From positions 124,001 to 188,000 of the forward strand of contig JAEZTB010000064.1 in assembly GCA_023443745.1 (NCBI GenBank): 64,000 nucleotides of DNA, written 5' to 3'. Of the stretch, positions 7,739 through 15,929 are shown piece by piece. Origin of the DNA: Bacillota bacterium (GTDB lineage: Bacteria; Bacillota; Clostridia; DSM-8532). Numbering within the stretch: position 1 is the stretch's first letter; the number at the start of each line of letters is the position of its first letter. A program made the translations under genes and the position numbers. Under the pieces are notes generated by a model. The model was not told the DNA's origin and did not search any database. It saw only the letters and a list, made by a program, of their open reading frames with translations.

Positions 7739-9292
7739 CTACTTCATGAATACACTATAACCTTTGTAGGTTGCGTAAAGATCTGCCTTGCTGACCACCT
7801 CAAAGGGTGCATGCATGGAAAGAACCGGTACGCCCACATCTATGACATCCACACCCAGGTTCGCAACCATCTGGGCAATTGTTCCGCCACCGCCCTTGTC
7901 TACTGCACCCAGCTCAGTAATATGCCATGGAATATGATTACTATTAAATAGCTTCCTTATCTCGCCCAAGTATTCTGCATTGGCGTCGCTGGCTCCTGAT
8001 TTCCCTCTGGAACCGCTGAATTTCATGATTGCTATGCCCTTTCCGATATAACCTGCATTCATCTTGTCATGTGTTCCCTCATAATTGGGATCTACTGCAG
8101 CATTGACATCGGCCGAGAGCATTTTTGAGCGATCCAGTGAAGCACGAACCAGACGATCTGAATATTGGCCGCTTGTAGTCAATGCGCAAAGATCGGCTAT
8201 AAAGTTCTCAAGCGCTCTTGACTCGGCTCCGGTGTTTCCTACGCTTCCTATTTCTTCCTTGTCAGTTAGGTAGCAAGTAGCCGTATACTCAGGGTTTTCC
8301 GTTTCGAAAATAGCCATAAGTGCAGGATAGGCACAAACTCTGTCATCATGGGCATAAGCACCTATCATACTTCTGTCAAGGCCAACATCTCGAGCCTTGA
8401 AAGCAGGAACGAGTTCAAGCTCTGAAGATACGAGGTCTTCCTCAATAATGCCGTATTTTTCATTTAAAAGTGTTAAAATATTTTTCTTGAAGCGTTCTTT
8501 ATCTTCCTTATCTCCAAGAGGCTCTGAGCCTAAAAGTACATTCATTTGCTCGCCCTGGAAGGCCTCATTGAGCTTCTTCTCATATTGGTCCTTGGCCAGG
8601 TGAGGTAAAAGATCGGTTATTGTAAAAACAGGATCTCTCTCATCTTCACCAATATTAACCTCGACAATAGAGCCATCAGCCTTTACAATAACGCCGTGAA
8701 GCGCAAGGGGTATGGCTACCCATTGATACTTCTTGATTCCGCCGTAATAGTGGGTCTTGAAAAAGACCATATCCGTTGATTCAAAAAGAGGGTTCTGTTT
8801 AATATCAATACGCGGAGAATCCACGTGAGCACCAACAATTCTTGTACCCTCCTCGACAGGCTTTTTCCCGATAACCGATAAGAGCATGAGTTTATCCTTA
8901 ACAACGCGATAAACTTTGTCACCGGCATTTAATTTTGCTTCTCCTAATTCATCGAGATTCTTAAATCCCTTTTGTTTAGCCAGAATAATGCTCTCTTTTA
9001 TAAATTCACGCTCAGTTTTGGCCTTATTCATAAAAGCCTTATAACCTTCACCAAAAGACATTATGCTGCGTTTATTGAACTTAGGATTATCCCATGTATT
9101 AATTGGTTTATATGAGAGATCAGCATGAGCTGCCTTGGATGTGTTATTCTTTATTGGCGCGGTAACAGAATTCTCGATTTTTTTCGGACGTCCACGCCCT
9201 CTCTTGATTACAGCTGCGGTTGCAGGAACATTTTCAGTGATATTTTTCTTGGGTCTTCCCCTTTTTCTCTTTATCTCAGAGGCTTCCTTCAT
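7739..9292 (-). CDS. M18-family aspartyl-type aminopeptidase with two N-terminal AT-hooks
   Basis: 517 residues. From about residue 60 the protein is a full M18 metallo-aminopeptidase, a di-zinc enzyme that removes N-terminal residues in the cytoplasm. Visible motifs are GAHVDSPR (metal His), AYAHDDR (bridging Asp), DKEEIGS (catalytic and metal Glu) and the closing HAPFEV. Typical bacterial members are about 430-470 residues. The extra 55-60 residues at the front hold two near-identical AT-hook cores, RGRPKK with flanking basic residues, at 8-16 and 30-38, separated by a low-complexity Ala/Thr/Val linker. AT-hooks bind the DNA minor groove and are unexpected on a peptidase. An AAAGGAG site precedes the ATG. 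It has its own promoter and terminator, so it is a single-gene unit. Confidence 0.92.
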   Translation of the reverse strand: MKEASEIKRKRGRPKKNITENVPATAAVIKRGRGRPKKIENSVTAPIKNNTSKAAHADLSYKPINTWDNPKFNKRSIMSFGEGYKAFMNKAKTEREFIKESIILAKQKGFKNLDELGEAKLNAGDKVYRVVKDKLMLLSVIGKKPVEEGTRIVGAHVDSPRIDIKQNPLFESTDMVFFKTHYYGGIKKYQWVAIPLALHGVIVKADGSIVEVNIGEDERDPVFTITDLLPHLAKDQYEKKLNEAFQGEQMNVLLGSEPLGDKEDKERFKKNILTLLNEKYGIIEEDLVSSELELVPAFKARDVGLDRSMIGAYAHDDRVCAYPALMAIFETENPEYTATCYLTDKEEIGSVGNTGAESRALENFIADLCALTTSGQYSDRLVRASLDRSKMLSADVNAAVDPNYEGTHDKMNAGYIGKGIAIMKFSGSRGKSGASDANAEYLGEIRKLFNSNHIPWHITELGAVDKGGGGTIAQMVANLGVDVIDVGVPVLSMHAPFEVVSKADLYATYKGYSVFMK

Positions 9293-9336
9293 ACATTATA
9301 TCTCCTTTCGGGGTTTTTGAAATTCTATATATGAAT

Positions 9337-9366
9337 ATTATACCACTTTTTAAGCATTAAATCCAA
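9337..9366 (-). promoter_or_regulatory. Promoter of the aminopeptidase gene
   Basis: On the minus strand, TTGGAT (9361-9366), an 18-nt spacer ending in TGG, and TATAAT (9337-9342): an extended -10 sigma-A promoter about 45 bases before the start codon. Confidence 0.65.
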
Positions 9367-9419
9367 TTATTACTCAAGCAATAAATAAAAATAAATGACT
9401 TAAATAAATATATTATTAA

Positions 9420-10460
9420 TTAATATCGATTATGAACCTTCTCGGCAAAGCCCATCAAATCAGAGAATTGAAGCTTTTTACCATCATCCAGAATGGCAAC
9501 CCCTGAGAACTTTCCAAAGACCTGATGCCCATCATTACATATTGGACCAACCTTTGTATAGGCGTGCCTGTCAATTATTGTGTCCATGCGCATTTCCAGT
9601 CTGCCGTCAGAGGTGGTGAATAGCCAGGGATGATTTTCACTGCAATATCCCTCGTCAGGAATATTAAATGTTATTCTGTCGAATTTATGGGCTTTATTTC
9701 TGAAGAATATCATGTTTTCACTGGCTCTTGAAGTATCCCCAAAGCCATACCCAATGTTAAATCCAAAGTTACCGGGACCATTTTCATCGTGCACAATTCC
9801 ATTTGCTGTGCCCCAGTACCAGGTGTTATCATAGGTCCACACGCCCCTGCCCCAATCCATAGTCGAAAATGTCTTGTCAGGAGTGAAATTATATTCTGTA
9901 CTTCCTATTTTAAATGTTCCGATAACGGGCATACAGTTTATTTTCTGGTTATAGTAGAATGCTTTATTATCTTCTTTCCATGGTGTTGCAATAACCATGG
10001 TATCCATAGAAGGCTGTTCCAGGAAGAAGTCACCTGTAAATGGTTCATTATTAATGAAATTCGGAACATAGCATTTAAGGTGTCTCCCTTTTTCTTTCCG
10101 TATAAATTCCATTTCTATTTTTTTATCTTTATAACGTACATCCCCATGGTGAGTCGTATTAGGGAGTTTAAGCCTCCCCATTGGCAACAACGGCATGGAG
10201 GTAACGCTATGCTCGGTTTTTTTCTCAAGGTCAATGTATGTAACTGTTATAAGGCCAATATATGCAAGATCAGCCATAGTCAGGCTTACAACGGAGCAGC
10301 CGTCTGAAATATAATAATAGTCCCATTCCTTAATTCTTATACTGCTTGCTTTAATATCTTTGCGGTCATACTGTAACATGAGATCCTTTGCCCATCCAGG
10401 GTTTGATAGCCCTCCATCCTTGTTAAACAAAGGTTGAACAGTCGTAATCTCATTTTGCAT
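9420..10460 (-). CDS. DUF2804 family protein
   Basis: 346 residues, no signal peptide and no membrane segment. The sequence matches what I know of DUF2804: an N-terminal Gly/Trp-rich segment, a central run of aromatic beta strands, and the conserved block with DWGRGVW and NTWYWGTANG near residues 205-220. The fold resembles lipocalin-like or carotenoid 1,2-hydratase-like beta barrels, but no function is established to my knowledge. A GGAGG site precedes the ATG. It has its own promoter (10591) and is separated from spoIVA by a terminator, so it is probably transcribed alone. A short hairpin sits just upstream of the ribosome binding site. Confidence 0.75.
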   Translation of the reverse strand: MQNEITTVQPLFNKDGGLSNPGWAKDLMLQYDRKDIKASSIRIKEWDYYYISDGCSVVSLTMADLAYIGLITVTYIDLEKKTEHSVTSMPLLPMGRLKLPNTTHHGDVRYKDKKIEMEFIRKEKGRHLKCYVPNFINNEPFTGDFFLEQPSMDTMVIATPWKEDNKAFYYNQKINCMPVIGTFKIGSTEYNFTPDKTFSTMDWGRGVWTYDNTWYWGTANGIVHDENGPGNFGFNIGYGFGDTSRASENMIFFRNKAHKFDRITFNIPDEGYCSENHPWLFTTSDGRLEMRMDTIIDRHAYTKVGPICNDGHQVFGKFSGVAILDDGKKLQFSDLMGFAEKVHNRY

Positions 10461-10483
10461 ATTTTCGACCTCCTTATTTATTT

Positions 10484-10501
10484 ATGCGGTTTTATCCGCA
10501 T
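10484..10501 (-). other. Small hairpin upstream of the DUF2804 ribosome binding site
   Basis: ATGCGG (10484-10489) and CCGCAT (10496-10501) form a 6-bp stem with a 6-nt loop in the leader RNA, ending a few bases before the GGAGG. It may only tune translation; there is no T-run. Confidence 0.4.
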
Positions 10502-10590
10502 TATTTTACAGTATTGCTTGCAGAGTGGGATATATTCTGAGCTCCCCTTTCGATTGCATCATTGTGAAGATAATAAAGCTATTTGAGGTT

Positions 10591-10619
10591 ATTATATCAT
10601 TTATACTTTTTGCTTTCAC
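10591..10619 (-). promoter_or_regulatory. Probable promoter of the DUF2804 gene
   Basis: On the minus strand, GTGAAA (10614-10619), a 17-nt spacer and TATAAT (10591-10596). The leader would be about 125 nt. The rest of the 10461-10836 gap holds the spoIVA terminator and one copy of the 61-bp repeat. Confidence 0.55.
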
Positions 10620-10692
10620 GACATTTTCACACCTATAATAAAATTACCTTGCTAGCGCTGCGGTAACTTTATTGATACTCGTTCCTCGTATT

Positions 10693-10731
10693 AAAAAAAC
10701 CTCCTGAGCTAGGTCTACTAAACTCAGGAGG
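10693..10731 (-). terminator. Intrinsic terminator of spoIVA
   Basis: CCTCCTGAG (10700-10708) pairs perfectly with CTCAGGAGG (10723-10731), 14-nt loop, followed on the minus strand by seven T. It is 105 bases beyond the spoIVA stop, with a repeat copy in between. Confidence 0.88.
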
Positions 10732-10761
10732 ATTAAAATTTTATATTTTTATTGTGAATAC

Positions 10762-10822
10762 AACAAGGTTCCCGGGTACCCGTTCGAAATTTTAATTTCG
10801 TTAACGGGTGGGGTTCTTATTT
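10762..10822. repeat. 61-bp palindromic repeat, copy 1
   Basis: Identical over 61 bases to 13234-13294. It contains an imperfect inverted repeat: ACCCGTT with AACGGGT outside and CGAAATT with AATTTCG inside, plus CCCGGGTACCC. Similarity to the third copy (31821) extends further left, to 10751. It lies 15 bases beyond the spoIVA stop and has no T-run, so it is not an ordinary terminator. Confidence 0.9.
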
Positions 10823-10836
10823 TGTTATATCGTCAT

Positions 10837-12318
10837 TTAAAGAATAATGCAGATCAGGCCGCCGCTTCCTTCATTAATAATTTTTTGGAGGGTTTCCTGA
10901 AGTTTAAGCTGAGCATCCTCCGGCATTCTGTACAGCTTGTTCTGAAGCCCCTCGGTAATCAATTCGTGGAGGGATTTGCCAAAGATATTGGATTCCCAAA
11001 GCTTTTCAGGCTTTCCCTCAAATTCCTTTAGAAGATAGTTCACCAGCTCTTCAGACTGCTTTTCTGAACCTACCAGCGGTGCAATCTCTGTCTCAATATC
11101 AGCCCTGATCATATGAATAGACGGCGCACTGGCGCGAAGCTTGATACCAAAACGTGTTCCTTGGCGTACAATTTCTGGAGGCTCCAGAGTAAGCTCTTCA
11201 AGCTTGGGTGTGACCACACCATAGCCCTTGGATCGAACCTCATTCAAAGCAGCCTCAACCTTAAGGTATTCTTCCCGGATTCCTGACAAATCCTTGAGTA
11301 CTGTAAATAATCGCTGCTCGCCGTCGATCTCCAGTCCTATATCCTCTTTCACAATCCGGTAGAACAAACCGTCGGCAGGCTTGATCTCCATTGTGATTTC
11401 ACCTGTTCCCATACGGATATCATTAATAGAAGCCTTATTCAGAAATTCATAGGTCTTTAGCCTGTCAGCAGCATTATAAGCCAATTGTACCGTCGATCTG
11501 TCCATAAAGGAGTCACGTAAAGCACAAAGCATTTCTTTTCTCAGCCAATGCTCGCTGTCCAATGAAAGTATCCATCCCGGAAGGTTAAAGCAAATTTCTC
11601 GAACCGGGAAATCCAGAAGAATTCCGTTCATAACCTTATTGATGGACTGAATATTGAGATTCAGGCAGTCAACAGGAATTACCGGCTTCATGTATTTTTC
11701 ACTTAATTCCTTGGCAAGCTGTTTGGTTTCGTTGGCTTCAGGAAAAGAACTGTTCAATAGAACGACAAAAGGCTTACCCGAGGCCTTAAGTTCTCTGACC
11801 ACACCTTCTTCTGCTTCCTGATATTCGCTTCTGGAAAATTGAGTGAAGGAGCCGTCTGCGGTAATCATAATCCCGATGGTTGAATGATCATTAATAACCT
11901 TTCGAGTTCCGATAGCAGCTGCTTCTTCAAAAGGAATTTCATATTCTGACCATGGCGTTTTCACCATACGGGGCATCTCATCCTCCATGTGGCCGATGGC
12001 GCTCTTTACCATGAAGCCCACGCAGTCGACCAACCGAACTCGTAAAGTGACATTGTCTTCCATGGTGATGGTGACCGCTTCATTGGGGACAAACTTTGGC
12101 TCAGTTGTCATGATCATTCGTCCTGATGCGCTTTGCGGCGTCTCGTCAACAGCCCTTTCTCTTTCGTATGGATTCTTGATATTGGGTACGACAAGAGCTT
12201 CCATAAATTTCTTAATAAAGGTCGACTTCCCGGTTCTGACGGGTCCAACCACTCCTATGTAGATATCGCCCTTCGTCCTCTCAGCAATATCATTATATAT
12301 GCTGTATAAACTCTCCAC
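10837..12318 (-). CDS. spoIVA: Stage IV sporulation protein A (spore coat assembly ATPase)
   Basis: SpoIVA polymerises on the forespore outer membrane using ATP and forms the base layer of the coat. Residues 17-33 carry the characteristic GDIYIGVVG and P-loop (GPVRTGKST, 25-33), and the protein continues colinearly to the C-terminus. The open frame extends to an ATG at 12354, but the GTG at 12318 has a GGGGG site 7 nt upstream and gives 493 residues, matching the family length of about 492 and aligning DIAERT near residue 11. It is divergent from the coat-protein pair, which fits shared sporulation timing; a sigma-E promoter is expected, though I could not place one confidently. It ends at the terminator at 10693. 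Confidence 0.97.
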   Translation of the reverse strand: MESLYSIYNDIAERTKGDIYIGVVGPVRTGKSTFIKKFMEALVVPNIKNPYERERAVDETPQSASGRMIMTTEPKFVPNEAVTITMEDNVTLRVRLVDCVGFMVKSAIGHMEDEMPRMVKTPWSEYEIPFEEAAAIGTRKVINDHSTIGIMITADGSFTQFSRSEYQEAEEGVVRELKASGKPFVVLLNSSFPEANETKQLAKELSEKYMKPVIPVDCLNLNIQSINKVMNGILLDFPVREICFNLPGWILSLDSEHWLRKEMLCALRDSFMDRSTVQLAYNAADRLKTYEFLNKASINDIRMGTGEITMEIKPADGLFYRIVKEDIGLEIDGEQRLFTVLKDLSGIREEYLKVEAALNEVRSKGYGVVTPKLEELTLEPPEIVRQGTRFGIKLRASAPSIHMIRADIETEIAPLVGSEKQSEELVNYLLKEFEGKPEKLWESNIFGKSLHELITEGLQNKLYRMPEDAQLKLQETLQKIINEGSGGLICIIL

Positions 12319-12542
12319 GGCCAATCCCCCTTCAGTATCTGTCGGTACATGCAAGGTGCATGACCCATTCGGTCAGTATAAGTATATTGGATCAAATTTC
12401 GATATATTCAAGAATATGCAACAATTTTTATTAAACTCCTGTTTTTACGGCATCATATTTTTCAATGAAAAATTCATAAAAGAACTGATTTGTGAGAAAA
12501 ATAGTGATGTCTAGCGACATTAAGAATAATGGAGGTGTAGTT

Positions 12543-12839
12543 ATGAACAATATGCAGCAAGGTGGGCAGCAGAATAATCAACAAATGCAAGGCGGACAGC
12601 AAATGCAGGGCCAACAGGGACAATCCATGCTGACCAGTAAAAATCTTTCCATACTTGAGGATATGCTCAATCTGGAGTCATTATTTCACAAAAAGCTTGA
12701 TGTGTATTCTCAGAGCTGTAATGACCCACAGCTCAAGGATCTCTGCAGTAAAGCAGCTCAGCTTCACAAGCAGCATTTTGACATGCTGTTCAATTACCTG
12801 AATTCTCACAACAAACCCATGCAGCAACAGCAGCAGTAA
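12543..12839 (+). CDS. Small Gln-rich spore coat protein, CotF-like
   Basis: 98 residues: a Gln/Met/Asn-rich N-terminal tail (about 1-35), a ferritin-like helical pair (about 36-90) and a short poly-Gln end. This is the layout of small coat proteins related to CotF in clostridia. The longer frame from 12492 lacks a ribosome binding site; ATG 12543 has GGAGGTG 5 nt upstream. It is divergent from spoIVA and 32 bases before a second related gene, so the two probably form a sporulation operon that ends at the terminator at 13172. Confidence 0.8.
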   Translation: MNNMQQGGQQNNQQMQGGQQMQGQQGQSMLTSKNLSILEDMLNLESLFHKKLDVYSQSCNDPQLKDLCSKAAQLHKQHFDMLFNYLNSHNKPMQQQQQ

Positions 12840-12871
12840 TGGCTCAATCATTAATCAAAGGAGGGACAATC

Positions 12872-13150
12872 ATGCAGCATAATGCAATTTTAACTGAACA
12901 GGAAGTTATGAACGATGCTTTAGCCAGCGAAAAACAGATAATTGGTGCATATGGAACCTATCTTACAGAAGCAGCCTGTGAAAACTTAAGATCTGAATTT
13001 ATGAAAATTCTGAATGATAAGCAACAGATTCAATATCAGATTTTTGATGCCATGAAACAAAAGGGCTGGTATAATGTTAAAAACGCCAATATGAATGATG
13101 TTCAGATGGCTGTACAAAAATATCAAACCGAAAAGCAAGGCATGCAGTAA
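12872..13150 (+). CDS. Spore coat protein, CotF/ferritin-like
   Basis: 92 residues, largely two long helices (about 10-50 and 52-85), with LTEQEVMNDALASEKQ near the front as in the CotF family (COG5577-like). The ATG at 12872 has AAAGGAGGG 5 nt upstream; the frame from 12839 would overlap the previous stop and has no site. Second gene of the small coat operon. Confidence 0.82.
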   Translation: MQHNAILTEQEVMNDALASEKQIIGAYGTYLTEAACENLRSEFMKILNDKQQIQYQIFDAMKQKGWYNVKNANMNDVQMAVQKYQTEKQGMQ

Positions 13151-13171
13151 GCGTTGCGAAGCAAAGCGCAT

Positions 13172-13212
13172 AAAAGCCGACAGACTCGAAGTGAGAAACT
13201 GTCGGCTTTTTT
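13172..13212 (+). terminator. Intrinsic terminator of the coat-protein operon
   Basis: AAAAGCCGACAG (13172-13183) pairs with CTGTCGGCTTTT (13199-13210) and a 15-nt loop, followed by more T. The A-run on the other side makes it usable for gntR on the minus strand as well. Confidence 0.9.
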
Positions 13213-13233
13213 ATACCATCACTATTACGAAGT

Positions 13234-13294
13234 AACAAGGTTCCCGGGTACCCGTTCGAAATTTTAATTTCGTTAACGGGTGGGGTTCTTATTT
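13234..13294. repeat. 61-bp palindromic repeat, copy 2
   Basis: Exact duplicate of 10762-10822 in the same orientation. Its last six bases form the final Lys codon and the stop of the gntR gene, so the repeat overlaps coding sequence here. Confidence 0.9.
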
Positions 13295-14023
13295 ATGATT
13301 TTCGAATTGTAGTCTTGTTTTATCGGCCCTATACTTGGTGACAACATATTCCACAGGCTGACCGCTCTTCGAGTATAGAACGTTGTTAATACGGATCAAG
13401 GGCTGTCCGGGCTGAAGCTTTAAATGGATTGCATCCTTCTGGTCAGTACTGATGATGTCCAGCATGCTTTTTGTACTATTGGGAATCAAAGGATATTTTC
13501 CACGAAGTATATCCTTGTTATTCTTTATATCCTCACATACTTCCGGAAAGAGTGATAAAGGAATATAGGAAACATTCAAAGAAATCACATCGTTGCTTAA
13601 GGCATTTGTATAGGAAATAGCAGCGAAATCAGACTTTGTATCCGGTTTCAGAGAAAAAATCTCGGCTATTCTTGAATGCTCCTGGCCATTTATAACCTCA
13701 ATGGCCAAAATATTCTTGGCCGATGGGTCTTTTGAATCTAATATTGAATCAGTAAAACCGCTGTAATCTTTGACACTAATGTAGGTTTTCTGCGCAGAAA
13801 CAAAGGTACCCTTACCCTTCATTTTGTAGAGCTGACCGCTGGCTGTAAGATCATTTATCGCCTGCCTGACGGTTGGTCTGGAAATATCGTATTGTTCACA
13901 AAAATCTTGCTCGGAAGGTATTTTAGAATCAGCCTCAAACTCTCCCTTTTCGATTTTCTCTAAAATAAGATTTTTCAGCTGGCAATATAATGGAACATTA
14001 CTGTATTTATTAATGGTAACCAT
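13289..14023 (-). CDS. GntR-family regulator with UTRA domain (HutC/FadR subfamily)
   Basis: 244 residues. A winged helix-turn-helix (about 1-75) with the family pattern IPSEQDFCEQYDISRPTVRQA and GKGTFV, then a UTRA effector-binding domain (about 90-240). GGAGG lies 9 nt before the ATG. It is 110 bases downstream of purB on the same strand, so it may be cotranscribed with or may control purB. The 21-bp palindrome in front of purB and the inverted repeat at 14100 are candidate operators. The effector is unknown; UTRA proteins usually bind small sugars, amines or nucleoside-like ligands. Its last codon and stop lie inside repeat copy 2. Confidence 0.88.
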   Translation of the reverse strand: MVTINKYSNVPLYCQLKNLILEKIEKGEFEADSKIPSEQDFCEQYDISRPTVRQAINDLTASGQLYKMKGKGTFVSAQKTYISVKDYSGFTDSILDSKDPSAKNILAIEVINGQEHSRIAEIFSLKPDTKSDFAAISYTNALSNDVISLNVSYIPLSLFPEVCEDIKNNKDILRGKYPLIPNSTKSMLDIISTDQKDAIHLKLQPGQPLIRINNVLYSKSGQPVEYVVTKYRADKTRLQFENHK

Positions 14024-14064
14024 ACCACTGTACCTCCGTCTATGCTATTGAATTGGTTTAATCA

Positions 14065-14118
14065 CAATAGGACGACATGACAATATTACTTCATGAAGAG
14101 TCCTAAGTTCAATAGGAC
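14065..14118 (-). promoter_or_regulatory. Candidate operator repeats between purB and gntR
   Basis: GTCCTA (14100-14105) and TAGGAC (14113-14118) form a 6-bp inverted repeat with a 7-nt centre. The 9-mer CAATAGGAC inside it occurs again in the same orientation at 14065-14073. They lie just upstream of gntR and could be autoregulatory sites, or a weak hairpin after purB. Confidence 0.35.
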
Positions 14119-14133
14119 ATAAGCCCTATTTGT

Positions 14134-15561
14134 CTAGGATTTTAGTTCTACATGCACTTCCGCAACTTGATCTTTTGAAAGAACTGGTTTGACCTGCTCT
14201 TCCAGGAATTCTATAACCTGCTCACGACTGCGTCCTATATAGTTCTCAGGAGATAGCACGCTGTTGAGTTCTTCGAGGCTCATATCAAAAGCCGGATCAT
14301 TGGCGATTCTTGTGATGAGATCATTGGTGCCGCCCTCTTCCTTGACCACACGAGCAGCTTCCATTGAATGAACGCGAACTTTTTCGTGCAGTTCCTGTCG
14401 GTCGCCCCCTCGCTTTACCGCTGCCATAAGAATGTTTTCTGTCGCCATAAACGGAAGCTCTTCCATAACCCTTTTTCTGATGATCTTAGGATAGACCACA
14501 ATGCCATCCGAGATATTGCTATAAATATTTAAAATGGCATCTACAGCTAAAAATGCTTCCGGAATACTGATCCGTTTATTGGCCGAGTCATCCAGAGTTC
14601 TTTCAAACCATTGTGTGGAAGCGGTAATGGCTGGATTTAATGCATCCACAATGACATAACGGGCAAGGGATGAAATGCGTTCGCTTCTCATGGGATTTCT
14701 CTTATATGCCATGGCTGACGAACCGATTTGCTTCTTTTCAAAGGGTTCTTCAAGTTCCTTGAGATTTGCAAGAAGCCTCATATCATTACTGAATTTATAA
14801 GCACTTTGTGCGACAGCGCTTAGAACATTGAGAATACGGGAATCCTGCTTTCGGGAATAGGTCTGGCCTGACACTGGCATGACTTGACCAAAGCCGATTT
14901 TTTCAGAAATAAGCTGTTCAAGCTTTTTAACCTTTTCATGGTCACCGTCAAACAGGGCTAAAAAGCTAGCCTGCGTACCGGTAGTTCCCTTGCTTCCAAG
15001 AAGCTTGAGAGTAGAGATCACAAACTCAAGTTCCTCAACATCAAGTAAAAGATCTTGAATCCACAAGCATGCCCTTTTGCCGACGGTAACAAGCTGAGCC
15101 GGTTGGTAATGCGTGAATCCCAATGTAGGCATGTCCTTATACTTATCAGCAAAACGGGAAAGCTTACTAATAACAGAGAGCACTTTATTTTTGACAAGTT
15201 TTAGAGCTTCTGCATAAATGATGATATCGGTATTATCACCAACAAAACAGGATGTTGCTCCCAAATGTATAATGCCCTTGGCCTTTTCACATTGGGCACC
15301 ATAAGCATGGACATGGGACATGACATCGTGGCGGGTTTCCTTCTCTATTTTCTCAGCAAGCTCATAATTAATGTCATCCTTGAAAGCCTTCAGTTCTTCA
15401 ATTTGTTCATCAGTAATGTCCAAACCCAGCTCTTTTTCAGATTCAGCTAATGCTATCCATAGCCTTCTCCATGTTTTAAACTTGGTATCGGGTGAAAATA
15501 TTTCAAGCATTTCAGGGCTTGCATAACGTGCATTGAAAGGACTTTCGTAGATATTCCGCAA
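14134..15561 (-). CDS. purB: Adenylosuccinate lyase
   Basis: 475 residues. The enzyme splits adenylosuccinate to AMP and SAICAR to AICAR, both with release of fumarate, in purine synthesis. The superfamily signature SSAMAYKRNP, the HLGATS segment and the RHDVMSHVHA segment with a catalytic His are all present. The start is a TTG with GGAGG 9 nt upstream. It lies alone in front of gntR and not in a pur operon. Its promoter region contains a 21-bp palindrome, so its expression is probably repressor-controlled. Confidence 0.95.
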   Translation of the reverse strand: MRNIYESPFNARYASPEMLEIFSPDTKFKTWRRLWIALAESEKELGLDITDEQIEELKAFKDDINYELAEKIEKETRHDVMSHVHAYGAQCEKAKGIIHLGATSCFVGDNTDIIIYAEALKLVKNKVLSVISKLSRFADKYKDMPTLGFTHYQPAQLVTVGKRACLWIQDLLLDVEELEFVISTLKLLGSKGTTGTQASFLALFDGDHEKVKKLEQLISEKIGFGQVMPVSGQTYSRKQDSRILNVLSAVAQSAYKFSNDMRLLANLKELEEPFEKKQIGSSAMAYKRNPMRSERISSLARYVIVDALNPAITASTQWFERTLDDSANKRISIPEAFLAVDAILNIYSNISDGIVVYPKIIRKRVMEELPFMATENILMAAVKRGGDRQELHEKVRVHSMEAARVVKEEGGTNDLITRIANDPAFDMSLEELNSVLSPENYIGRSREQVIEFLEEQVKPVLSKDQVAEVHVELKS

Positions 15562-15856
15562 ATCGAGCTACCTCCATACTACCTGTGTTTAAGAGCCATC
15601 GGAAGCTTGTCTTCCTTAGAACCGTCTTGTTGTCACGATAATAACAATATGTCAACACGATGTGTTGACAACAATATGACATCCTATCTTATTGTATTGA
15701 AATCAATAGAAGATGCAGGATTTATTATATAACTAAACAAGGTAAAAATCCAGTGTAAAATTGAAATTTGTGAGGTCAATTTATAGCAAAAATCCCCTCG
15801 CTATTTTGTTTCTATGTATTTCGACAGAAACACATCACAAGCCTCGACCAATAAAT
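15562..15856 (-). promoter_or_regulatory. purB upstream region with a 21-bp operator-like palindrome
   Basis: TGTCAACAC (15650-15658) and GTGTTGACA (15662-15670) are perfect inverted arms around a 3-nt centre. The arms include TTGACA and TTGTCA, usable as -35 boxes on the minus strand, with AT-rich -10-like sequence beyond, so a bound repressor would block the purB promoter. ACAATATG flanks the palindrome on both sides in the same orientation. The rest of the gap shows no coding frame. Confidence 0.6.
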
Positions 15857-15888
15857 ACAAAAGGATGAATAAAGACTTATTCACCCTT
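15857..15888 (-). terminator. Probable terminator after the aminotransferase gene
   Basis: AAGGATGAATAA (15861-15872) and TTATTCACCCTT (15877-15888) pair with one mismatch and a 4-nt loop; four T follow on the minus strand. Position is about 40 bases after the stop. Confidence 0.65.
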
Positions 15889-15929
15889 GAAGTAATTCCT
15901 AAACTAGTGCCGGATATCAATTGAGGGCA

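Noticed and set aside
9789..10307. 172-codon plus-strand ORF
   Set aside because: Antisense to the DUF2804 gene, rich in Cys, His and Phe as expected for a shadow.
10762..10822. tRNA fragment in the 61-bp repeat
   Set aside because: GTTCGAAAT looks like a T-arm, but no acceptor stem, anticodon arm or D-arm can be drawn.
12492..12542. Longer start for the first coat protein
   Set aside because: No ribosome binding site; GGAGGTG is placed for the ATG at 12543.
12319..12542. Sigma-E or sigma-K promoters between spoIVA and the coat genes
   Set aside because: Expected from function, and some ATATT/CATA-like words exist, but none with convincing spacing.
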